Assembly: GCF_036370855.1 (NCBI RefSeq)
Contig: NC_088101.1
Coordinates: forward strand, 40,036,544 to 40,100,543
Origin: Dromaius novaehollandiae
Lineage: Eukaryota > Chordata > Aves > Casuariiformes > Dromaiidae
Length of the DNA stretch: 64,000 nt
Reading direction: 5' to 3'
Every line of letters begins with the position of its first letter. Within the stretch, counting starts at the first letter, position 1. The notes beneath the pieces were generated by a model that was given only the letters and a program-made list of their open reading frames with translations, was not told where the DNA came from and ran no database searches. Shown here in pieces: positions 24,501-36,700 of the stretch. A program made the position numbers and the translations under genes.

Positions 24501-27500
24501 AGTGGACTGCTTTTGCAGGGAATCTTGTAAGAGTTACTGTTATGTTACTATGTTCTGCTAATATGATTTTTAGAGTTGGAGGATATCAGCAATTTGAAAT
24601 GTAATTAATCTTAAAAAAAAAATGTTTAAAGTAGTTTTGGGTGCTCAAACTATTCCCCCCCCCTTTTTTTTTTTTTTACTTTCGATATCTGTATTCCTAC
24701 ATTTAAATGGAACTTACCTTCTCCCTCTGAAAGAATTAGAGGAAAACAGTGGAAGTATTAGCTTAAGAGAAACTGATTCCTGGTTAATTTTGTGTATGCT
24801 GAGCATTTAGAGTAGACTGAAAAATCTGTTTTTCTTCTTTTTCTCTTTCTATTTTAGACCTTTGTTATCTTAACACAAGTAGAAAAACTTTAAAATGTGA
24901 TACTCCCCTGTGCAATATAAATGTTGTAATTCAGATAGAATTCTGAACATAAGCCGCTGAATTTTATCTTTTGGAGCATGACAGTAGTGAAAATGTATCC
25001 TTCTGCTAGCTATTAGTAGGTAGTGCATGGTTTCTGAATCCACAAGAGATTGTCTGGAGTACTCAGCTGGACACTTTATATGCCCAGTTTGTGCTGCTTA
25101 CAATTGAAAAAGTGTATTTATTTCTGACTAGTAGGTGATTTGACAACAGGCCTCGCCCTCAAGACAGTGGGACAGAGCACTTAAGTGCTTTTGAGGAGTC
25201 CGTAGAGAAATCAGTCCAAGAGATTTTATGGTGGAGAGGTGTATTAGAACTTAAAGCTTGTGATGTGGTGCTTTAATTGTTAGATTTGTTGCTATTCCCA
25301 AGAGAGGGCTAGAAAGAGGCTTGTTACTTTCGTGCAAATATTTGTATTGTATTTAATGAGTTCCATGCTTCAGACATGTCATTACTCACCTTCAGGAGAA
25401 GGAAAGATTCCCTTTCCCCTCTATTTTTTTCTCTGTAATTATTTTATTCCTTGAGAGTGAAGCCCTGCGAAGTACCACAGCTAGAGCTGGGAGGGGGTGG
25501 CAGGGGGTTGAGAGTGATGGACTAATGCTTCTGCTGGTGTGGAAAAATGTTCAGTGCCTTCATGTCCTCATGCTTCAAATACTTAAAGAATAAGTGGTCC
25601 AATAACTCATTTACTGCTGCTGTTCCTAAATTTTTACTGTGGTCAGTTAAAGAATTTCTTCTCTGTAGGCGTCTCAGAGCCTTTTTTTGTGCATCTCAGC
25701 ATTTTTCCCTAAATGTGAGTTCATTGTTCCCCTTTTATGTCCTCTTCTTTTTTTGTTAGTCTGTTAGCTGCTTCCTAGTCTAAGTACCTATCTCCCAGAA
25801 TACCAATTCATGTTTTGCTGAGGGAAGGACATCTCAACCGTACAGTTCCTCTTCCCAGAGAAATAATCCAGAATCACTGGAGATACCAGATGAAGTGGGG
25901 TCACTTGTTCTGATGTGCCCTGTTCTGCTTACTAGCTTCCAATTTCTTTTTGTTCTGGTGGTCATACCATGTGACACAGCTTTGGGAAGGTGTTTTGTCA
26001 TCCTGCTGCTGGCCTGTCCCTGCCCGTTCTCAGCAAGGGATCTCTAATCGAGAGCTGTCCTCCATAGATACTTCCCATTCTTTGTATAGACCTGCTTGGT
26101 TGCTGTAGGCATTCAGAAAAACTCTGGGTAGAAACTTAGGCAGCCAGATCCTAAAAAGATCAGTGTTACTCAGTTACCAGCTCTGTTTGTCCTGGTGTAG
26201 CTGTGGGTGGGCTTCTGCAGTTCCCCTTTGTAAACTCTTCATTTTAACAGCTCAGCTATTTACAGTCACATTTCCCAGTTGTCTTGCAAGTTGGAGTGAG
26301 GGCCTCCCATCAAGTATGTGCTCCAGTAGCTGTGTCTTTGGAGATGTCTTCTGCTTTTTCCTTTGGATAGGAGTCTGGAAAAGCAAAAGGAGGGAGGGAG
26401 GAGCACCATTGCTGGTCATAGCTGTAGACAGGGTGGCTCTGGACTGTCACGTTTCTTCATTTTAACCAACAACCTTTACAGTTTATCTAGTGCGAATAAA
26501 CACTGGCTTTATACTCTAATCTTATCATGTTCTAGAATTGTGGTGATATATAGCCACGTTACCTCAATGTTCCCCTAGTCACCAGTTTGACGTATGTGAC
26601 ACATTTTACAGCATTTCAGGCCATATTATCTCAAATGGATATTATCTCAAAACGGATATTCCAGTGTCTTTGAGATGGAACAGCTTTTTGACAAAGGAGG
26701 CTAAATGCTCAGGCTGACAAATAAATTGAGCGTCTGTTGTCTTTAAAACTGTTCTTTCTTGTTGCAGCATTATATTGTGGCAGCTTTATTCACAGGCAGA
26801 AATGTGTCAGACCTAAGAATTTTCTAGCTGGTAACTGAAAGCTGTAGGGATCCTTGTGCATAAATGGCAAATAGTGGCACTTTGCTGGATGAGTTTGTCA
26901 AACTGTAAATAAGAGCATTATTGAAATATTGGCACTGTTGTGAAGTTTTTTTGTCAAACTGCAAATGTTTGGGTATTTTCAAATGTTTAATTTGAAAACT
27001 GCTAAGTTTGGGAAGCCGGCAAACCTGGAGCTTGCTGCAAGGTTTCATGCAATGTTTTGTTCAGGATTGTGCATGTGGTACCAGGGTGACTACATTGGTA
27101 AAAAGGTTCAAGGAAAAGTATAAAAATTTCTTGATATGTTCAAAAAGTAAGATTAGTAATTTTGCGTAAGCCATCTTTAGAAGTATTGCTCTTTGTGCCT
27201 TACTGAGAATAGCAGTTTTGTGAGCAGATGAAATGCCTATTGGGAATCTCAGCTTTTTTCCTGTTACAGCCCGTTTCATGTCCAGGGAACCTTTGTTTTG
27301 ACTGAAGCAATGGCCTTTTCTGCTATACCCTTTCTGAAGAGATTCCTAGCTATGTTTCTTAACTATGACCTGTTAAAATGTCTGACAGCTGTGATTCCTG
27401 GCACCCTGACCAAAGCAGAGGAGAATCTTTTAGCTGCTTTTATGTGCACATCATTGCACTGTTCAGCAGGCCCAGACTGGTAAAGGTTGAGAGAGTCCAG

Positions 27501-30500
27501 TATTTAACGATCTAGAATAGCCAGGGTTTGTACTTTGAATATATACAGAAGAAAGCATATCATACTGCTAATCAACTCATCCCCACACATGCACGCCCAG
27601 GTTATCAACATGTTGTCTTGCCTCCTTTGTAGTGTCTCAAGCCTGTCCTTTGCTCTTGTACTGTTTTAAAACCCAGTCATCTTTCCCCTGCTCTAGTGGA
27701 TGTTTTCCTGTCTGTCAGCTCTATGCTTTTCAAACCACATTCATGTATTACTTTCCTCTCCTTTCTTCCTCCAGTGCTGTATATGGCTGACCATCCTTCA
27801 TAGCTTTCATCTCCTGCTTCCTTTTTCAACCCTTGTGTTAGCTACTTTTTTTTTCTCCTTTTCTTCTCATTGTCTGCTGATAGAGGTTTGCCATTCCCCA
27901 TGCACATGCCCTGTGGTGTCTCCATACACATTACATTAGCTGCTTTCCCATGGGCCTTTGGATTTGAATGCCACTGCACTGCATTTGGGGGGGCTTGATG
28001 TTTTTCACTTGGGTTTTTCTTTAGTACCCCGAATGTTTGCAATGGTATGGAAATACAAAAAACAGAAAATGTTTACTTTTCTGGACTACTGTACTTGGCT
28101 ATATTTATTTATTTGTAATGTAGGGATTATTTGACTTATTTGATTTGAATGTGGGGAAATACTCTATTATAGCCACATATGAAGATGAGAGGTATACTGA
28201 TTTACATTCTCCTTCAGAGATCCTGGATTTCCATTTAGGAGTGCAGCATATCTCTCTTATGCCATAAAGTAAAAACTAACTACTAGTAAAAAACTGCTAC
28301 TGGTAGCTTGAAAATATCTGAGAAATTGAGTGGCAGGAATGTAGTAGCTTTCCTGTCTGTGATAAATAATGATATATTTACAATAGGCATATCTACTCCA
28401 ATTGTTCGCAAATCAAATAAAAGATCAGGCTCTCTCTGTTTCATAACTGTTTTTAAAATGAAACCAAATTACGTATGTGAGAACCTCTTGTATCTAAAAT
28501 CTGATTTTGTGTGTGTGGGCATGAATGGACATTGCAAATATATATTTCATATACAAATACAATGAAAAATTACATTAGTGCCCAGTTTGAGTAATACAGA
28601 ACTGAGCTTACAATGTAATTAGGCTTCCTTGCATGTATACGTTACACAACTGTATCTTGTTACGTAGTTGTATACTGTTGTGGAAAATTATTCTGCTGTG
28701 CTTGGAGAGGGGCGATCAAGGCCAGTTACTCATTGTGATTTAAAAATAAACCCCATTTTTAGCTCTTTTGTATTCTCAAACTAATTATAAACCTATCAAC
28801 TCTATCTGTTAACATGATTAATAGCGAACTTTGTTGACAGTCCGCACAGTTTCTTAGCAGTTCTTAGTAGCTGTGTTTGATGGTTTAGTTAGATTCCCAC
28901 TACTAGAAGTTATGGGGAATCGCGGTTCTCTTTGAGGAGCGTTAGGCAACGTGGCTGCAGAGGGAAGAGGCCGGCCTCGTGGGCGTTTGAGGAGCCTCAC
29001 TTGCAACGCCGAGGGGTGGCTCTGCAGAACGTGGTTGAGGAATTTTTAGCTTTGGGATTCAGAAGCCGTTATTTCAGTTTACAGGTAGTGTGAATTAAGT
29101 CATATAATTTTTCTGCTTCATGAGGGGATGACTGGTCTTTTTCAATTATGAAATTTGTAATGAGGAGGGAATATACAGCAGACTGTTATCTTAACTCGAC
29201 CTGAGCTATTCCCTGGACTATGTACAGTTTGAAGATTGTGTTAATAGGAGAGTCAGTCTCCGATCTGAAAGACTTAGACATGTATGGAGAATCAGGCTAT
29301 GCAGAGCTGAATTAAAGGATGAAAGGACCTTACAACCCTTCTGTGTTTCTGTTTTGTGTATTTGTGGTCATGGGTCACTATCGTTCACCTTTCTTGAACG
29401 CTGGGACTTGTTAGGTGAGAGTCTTTGCTGCTTCTCATAAAGGTGCAGTTTCAGACATCTGGGACAAAGATGGTGGGGGCTAAGATGGATGACATGGGCT
29501 GTAAAAGGTGTTACCAGGCCGTTGTGAGCACCGCTTTATATCTTATAGCTGACTACACAGACTGTCTTTTGGGCAGACTTTACTGCTCAAAATATTTGCA
29601 CTGTGACATCCCCACCCCATCTTATCTGTCAGAAGGCACCTTGGTGAATGTCTTCTGTAGAGCCTGCGAAGGGAAACTCCTCCCCTGGATGAATTCTGGG
29701 ATTTAGTACTCTTTTGTACCACTCTGGACATTTGTCCTGCTATAATAGGGTAGAAGAAAGAGGATTTCATCTAGTGTCTGTAAAATGCTTTGAGAAGTTC
29801 AGCAGTCTGGAAACAAAGATCACTTTGCAGCATTAACATTCCTTATAGATAACAATGATTACTACTTACTGTCAAAAGCATGTTTAAATATAGCACACGC
29901 AGTATGAATAAATTAATATTCCTGTGAACATCTCAGCTCTTGCTGTTTACTTTTTGTGCATTTAAATCTTAAAATTGCACCTTCCTGTAATTTTCTGTGG
30001 TTTGGGGATCTTGATTTGGGGGCTTTTTTGGTGGGCATTTTTTTAGTTTTTTTAGGTTTTTTTTTGTTGTTGTTGTTAGTTTTTCTTAAAATCTGAATAC
30101 CTGTATCCTTTTCAGGCAAACTTTGAGATTTGCAACATACTAGAATAAGACTGAAGAATTTGCAATACTTGTTTTTTAGGTTGTAGACCACCATTTTTTG
30201 GAAGCTAGGTTAAAGGAACCACCTGCAAAGACTAACTGAGATAGTAGATATCTCCCACCCCCCACTTCATGATGTGGGGAAAAAGTGTTTATTTTGGTTT
30301 GTGTCTTGCTTGTTTAGCTCCTTAGAAATATCAGGAATGTCATGTCTGGTCTTTCCTGTTTTTTGTTGGCGGACTTCTTGGATGACTCTGTAAATTAGGA
30401 GTTTTCTCAGGCCTCAAATAAGTGGGCATGCAGTTTGTCTTTAGATGGAGCTTTTGTCCAAATGTCTTGAGTTAAATGGGGATTAAGAAATGGAGCTAGA

Positions 30501-30690
30501 TAGCCTGAATAAAAATTGCTCTATTAATTAGAATTCTCTTTCTTTGTCATAAATCCTTTTTTAATTTGAAAAAAATACAAATCTTTAATTTTGAATTTTC
30601 TTCAGCTTAAAATGTTTTGTTTTTTAAAACTGGAAAGTTTTGTTATTCTGGGTTTAGTCTGCGCTTTTCTTAAAATGTGCTCTCAACACT

Positions 30691-30725
<35 letters not shown>

Positions 30726-33700
30726 TGGTATGGAGAAAGAATGGGAATAAAGCAGAACAAAGCTGTTAAAAGACTGCTTTTTTTCCCTGCTGGTCCAGAG
30801 TTTATTTTCAGTTCCTACCTTAGCAAGCCTATATTGTCTTCCATTATAAATCAATATTACATTTTTTTACTGTGAAAATAGAAAAATAATTTAAGTGATT
30901 AATTTGGAGCCTGATGTTTTGAAAAGCTTGTGGATGTCTTGGTAAATTGTGGCAGCCTGAAAATTGCTAACGCCCTGATATGGCAGGTCTCTTTCCAGGA
31001 TAGCTGAGCATACTTTCTAAAACTGAAGACCAGCGGTGTAAATGGGGTTATGAATGGGCTTTAAGTGTAATGTTGTAGAAGAGAAGGATGATGGGCTAGT
31101 GTGTAAATCCATGTTTGGGGAAATGTACAAGTGATACTGTATGTGAAATTGGTGGTGGAATGAAGAAATAGTATAATTGGGAGTGGGCTCTGTTTTTGGA
31201 CGTGATTTCTGTATTGGAAAATGTGGAAGAAATTCCAGTTATGCTTAGACATATGTGCATGTATTTTCCAGTTTTTCCATATAAATGAATAGTAAGTATG
31301 TTGGCAGATCAGTGGCTTCCAGACCATGCAAATAGATGGATTTTGGTGGAGCTGGGAAGGGAGATAGACAAAACGAATGCAGTGATATTTCCTTTGCATG
31401 TAAATGGTGTTCTCACAGTACTGACCACAAATAGCTTGAAAATGCAACCTTGCATTTTTCTTTGAAGTATTTCATATGAACGAAAAAGTGCAAAGTCAAG
31501 ATTGTGAAGTTTTACCCCTTACAAGAGTTCTAGAGGAAACAGTTGAAGCAAGTTTCTGAAAAAATGTAACTTAAACCTTAGTGACATTGTGCCAAAGAAG
31601 CCTACACAGTCCTATGAAATGCTGAACACAGCTGATTTTAGGCTGTACCCTCAGTATACCACACTTGCTGAAGAGTCAAGCATCATTTTTCTGATCATCA
31701 CCTAAGCAGCTATTTTGTGTCAGACAAAAAATTCAGCTAGAGAATGCCAAATGAAGCAGTCGGAGAGAAAAGAGCTAATTCTCTCAGGGAAACGGGAACA
31801 GTAGTGTTCTAAACATAGTGATGAGGGCAGTCTTTAAACACACTGAAGGAGTGAGCATGAGGGACTAGCTGGGGAAGCAGAGGAGGTGCAAGATGATGTT
31901 GGCACCATATTTTATGCTGGGGTGCCTTGCTAGGTTTTTGGGAGAAATGGTGGTGTTACTAGTTTTATTTTCTTCTGATTGGGATGTGTGCAGATTACAG
32001 AAGCTTGGGCAGTGAAGCCATTCAGTCAGTCACTGAGTGGCCTCTCTAATCCCTCCTGTTAAATTCCTCCTGTTAAACACCTTTGGAAGGTGTTTCCTTC
32101 CAAAGACAGGTTAATCCTGATCTTTGGTAAAGTTGTTTGCTAATGTCTCTTTCTCTTTTCTAGGTAAAGAAATTTAAAGCCTTTGATGGAGATGTATCAA
32201 AACTGTCTCAGGCTGATTCCTTCATGTATTTACTCATCCAGGTGCCAAAGTAAGGAGATAACAGGTTTATTCTGTTCATGAAAAACATTCTGTTTTGGCT
32301 CTGAGTTCTAAGCCTGTTTGTTTGTGTGCTCCAGCTATGCTCTTAGGATTGAAGCCATGGTGCTAGAGAGGGAGTTCTCACCCTCCTGTGCTTCGCTACA
32401 AGATGACATGAAAATTATAAGACGGGCAACAAAAGGTAATTAAACATGTTGGGACATGCATAATACTCCTGTTTTTGTTAGCATGTTAATTAGTCTGCAT
32501 TATGAATGCTAGAGCTTGAATTTCAGGAACCTAGTAGCTATTAAAAGGAAGCTAACTCCCCTCTGACAAATGCCATCAGGGTGTGCCTGGTGAAGCTTTG
32601 CTTTGCTTCCACAGTCAAAAACCTAAAGGCTTTGGACACACTGGCAATGGGTTTGTGACCAAAGCCTACAAACCATGTAGCCCAAACTGACAAAAGCAAA
32701 GGTGGCCATGGCCAAATTAGGACAAATCTTTGTCTTTTGAGTACAGTTTGCTCATTCATGTATCACTGCAACTCTTATTCAATCAGTTTGTTATGCCGCT
32801 TTGCTCACCCTTTCAAATATCCATGGAGAAAATCACTGTATAGTTTCTAAATTTCTCTCTATCTGGTTACCTTTTGAGGTGGCAGTATTAGTGGGCCAAA
32901 ATCTTTATTGTAGAGACTAGTTCTGTTGCCATTTCTTTGCCTTCTGTTTTTCTTGAATACCTGTTCTCTACATCGCACAAGCTTTGAAATGCTGCAGCTG
33001 GCTATTCCTAAAGTAATCTGGTGTCTTTTGCTCTGCAGGAAAATAATTAATTTCCTAATTTCATTTAAACATTAATGCTGACCTTTTCAAATCCTTTCAG
33101 TGACTATTTGTACTGTTTCTCAGTATGAAAACTCCCATTTCATACTAGTAAATTTTATGACCAGCTACTGGAGCACTGTTTAGACTACTTCCACTGGGAT
33201 AAAAGGGCCACAGTAGTAAGAATATTCAACTATGAGCACCAATGCTTAGGAGAGTCATTTTTAGTGAAAGAAATGGGGAATAAAGCCCGGTATATTCTTC
33301 CCAACCATGGGTGTTGAACGGGTCCTCCCTGACCCAGAAAAATGCCCGTCTGCTTAAGCTAAGGTTTGAGTTTGGCCTTTTACTGGAGCTCTTTCAAATC
33401 GTTCTTTGTGTTTTGGGCAATAGAGGTAGAGAGTGAATGGGTTCTGTATAGAAGCAGCCATGCACAGTTATCCTTCATGTCCTTCACCCAGCACATCTGT
33501 GAACTGCTGAGTTCATTGCCTCCAGAGGAGATGCTTTTGTCTCCAGCTCCTGCATCAGGCCAGTCATGCAAATCAGACTGACTGAACCTCCTTGTTTTCA
33601 GTCCACTTGAGTCACGTGCTGGTCTCTGGTCTTTTCACTTCAGGGTTTCTTGATCGCCTCAAGTTGTTTAGGAAACTGTTTCTTTTCCATTCTCCCAGGT

Positions 33701-36700
33701 TTCTTTCCTGGTAATTAAACTAAAAGAATATTTACTTAAATTCTAACACTGATAATCACTAAGGTTTAGGGTGGTCTGAATACCATGATAGATCCTCATC
33801 TAGCCTGCAAATGGATATATCTCATAGTGATGCTGAGCAGGCTCTTACTGTGCAAAATCTTTAGATGTTGTCTTCTCTTCTTGGCTTCGTGAAATTTGAT
33901 ATTCTCTTTTGTATTCTCTCCTCTTCCTCCTTGCTTCCTCATCTATGGCTTGTTAGATGAAAGGCTATTTAATTAGTTAAAAGTTTTTAGGGCAGAAATA
34001 CTGAAATCCAAAGGCACAAGGGCCATCTGCTTCCAAAATGATCGATTACTGTATTGTGCTAAGCAGTTAAATGCAGGGTAAATTATAGAATGTGGACTTT
34101 GAAGCAAAATAATTTTAGAAGTATTTGTGCTGCAATAAATAACATTTTAAGGAATCCACCTTTAATTATTTTCATCAGTGTAGACTACAGTACCTTACAT
34201 TAAAAGCAACTTGTGTTATTTTTCTTGCCATATGGGGGCTTGCAGATTTGCAGTTATTTAGTGTGCGGTGCCATTTGTGCTAATTTAGCATTTGTATTAA
34301 TGCTAACTTATTAACTCTTTATGGTTCTGGCTTTCTATATCTTATTTCTAAGGTACTCGTCCTGGTAACTTTTAAGCACGTGCATTGTTTTGTATTCATG
34401 AATGGCTGATTGAAAGGTGTATGAATTCAGATAAGGTATTGCTGTGCATTTTGCAAAAACAGAATATGTAGGAAACAGGCTTCTGTGGTGGAAAAGCTTT
34501 AAAAGGCAACCTTATTCCATTTAAGTCTTTGCATCACACCAAATATAATTTTGTGCTAAATTATCTATGATGTGACTGAGATAAAATACATGCCACTCTG
34601 AGTTGGTGACTATATAGAAATAAAATGGTGATTCATAGAGGGAGTAGGATAAGCAAGGAAAATTTAAACATTACCTGATATCTTTTCAGGCCTGATGGTT
34701 AAGTCTCCCTATACAAGTTATTGTTAAAAAGCCCAATCCTGAAAGATGGCAAATGGTTCCTGCCAGGTGCAGAACACTTGCTTCACATTGGAATTAGTAG
34801 GTAGTGAGAATGCTTAACTACTTGCATGAGACACTTTCAGCATTAGGCTCCAAATGTTTTGTGAGCTGCTGGGGGTTGCCTTGGAAATACTACACTTGCT
34901 AAGCTAAAGTCTGAACATATACTTGAGGTTTGCCAACTGTGCTTCTAACTTTGAATTATATAGTACCATTTTTTTCCCATGGCCTTTTCGTTTATTGTAA
35001 TTTCCTGTTAAAATAAAAATCTTCACCTTTAAAAGCTTGAGGTGAAATGGAGTTTGGTAACTGTCTGTGTGTTTATTTCTAAGCAAACAAGTGTTGGACA
35101 GCAATTTTCTGTTCCTTACAGAGTTAATGACTTGTGAGGAACTACATTCCATATTGCACTTGGTCCTCCAGGCTGGGAATATTATGAATGCGGTAAGTGA
35201 CATCCAAAATGGAGATGGCCGATTCACCAAATTTCCTTATTAGTACTGCAGTCCACTGATGTCATGTACCTTAGCTGTTTGCTCGTTCCTTTTTAGGGAG
35301 GTTATGCTGGTAATGCTGTTGGATTTAAACTGTCATCACTGCTCAAGCTGGCGGACACAAAAGCAAACAAACCTGGGATGAGTCTGCTGCATTTTGTTGC
35401 TCTGGTATACAAAAGCTATTTTGCTGAAAAGGAGCTGATATAAGTCTAGAACCGAAGATGACTGATGATAGAAGGGGCCATGTGCCTCAGAAAAAAAGGC
35501 TTTTTAAGGCTTTGATCCTGCTTTTTTTTCCTCTCCTGCCACAAAATTCACCAGTTGTCCGATGTCTGGTCATCCTATCCAGAAACCCAAAAAACCTTAG
35601 CTTTTCTGTATGATGTAGAAGATTCCCTTCATCCGTCTTCTTCGTTGTAGCTTTCGCATTACTGTCGTGAATGCTTCTACCATAGAAGTGGCTTCTTTTG
35701 ATAAAATTTATTTTAATCTTCCTGTTGGATCTCCCAGGCAGCTTTTCTTCCCTCCCCCTACCCCCCACCTTGGTGATTGACACGTATTTTTAAAGCTGAT
35801 GCAGATTTTTGGAGTTAATTTTTCCTTCCTTTCAATCTTCTTGATTTAAGAAGGGAGAGGATTTAAATGCTTCCATATGTGACTTTGGTTATCTGTGTAC
35901 AAGCTGGCTTAACAGATTTCCAGTCAGCTAACAGTGGAGTATTAATTGATGTTTGGGTGGGAAGCACTGTATCTGCTCAAACAATGGCCATCAGTAAATT
36001 GGTCTTTCCCTAACCTTCCCTATTAATACATGTGGCTTTTGTTCACTGACAGAAGCGGCTATTGTTGTGCACTGCAAAATGGAAGCTGTTGTTTAAAGTT
36101 TCTAGTTCTGATCCCTGCCTTTCTTTAAGGGGTGTCTCGTCTCAGTTGTCAGGATTGAACTGAAAGAAAAACAGTGTAGGAGAGAAACTTTTAAGTGCCC
36201 TCTCAAAAGCTTTAGAAGTGCTTGACTTAAGTACTTTACCATGGTAAGGCAATGTTAATGGGTTGTGGTTGTTTTGTTTTGTTTTCCTGTTTGTTTCAGG
36301 AAGCCCAGAAGAAAGATGCTGCTCTTCTCAACTTTTCAGAAAAAATTAAGGATGTTCATGATGCTGCCAGGTAAGCCAGGAAAACTGAGATCTTACAGTT
36401 GGACTATGATTTGGATATTTCTTATTTGTGAAGCTATGTAGCTCACTCACAGAAGTCTTGGCACGAAAACTGAGATTGTTACAAATGTTTACTGTAGCTT
36501 TGAGGGCTTCATTTCCGTTTGCTAGGAGAAGTATGCCTGCAATGTGCCTTCAGGTATGAGGTTTTTTATGACATGATCTCCATAGGTTTTTTGTAGGGTT
36601 TACTTCTGCCAACTAGATGAGCATATATGTTACTTTTAAGAGGTCAAACTAAAAGCATTTTACTGGTTTTCCTTAATACAATTTTCACCTATACCTGAGC

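Larger units (their letters stand above)
23385..32163 (+). other. FHDC1: FHDC1 intron after coding exon 3
   Basis: 8.8 kb, the longest intron, T-rich. Contains a C13-(AC)5 microsatellite (24085-24107), an imperfect 16/17-bp direct repeat (26625-26657), a CpG-containing GC pocket (about 28918-29035), a 32-T run (30693-30724) and a compact direct-repeat/hairpin cluster (32052-32105) just before the acceptor. No coding sequence was recognised. Confidence 0.85.

Noticed and set aside
29775..29830. LINE/SINE tail candidate (ctgtaaaatgctttgagaag)
   Set aside because: Only one short block matches, with no neighbouring core; likely chance or too decayed.
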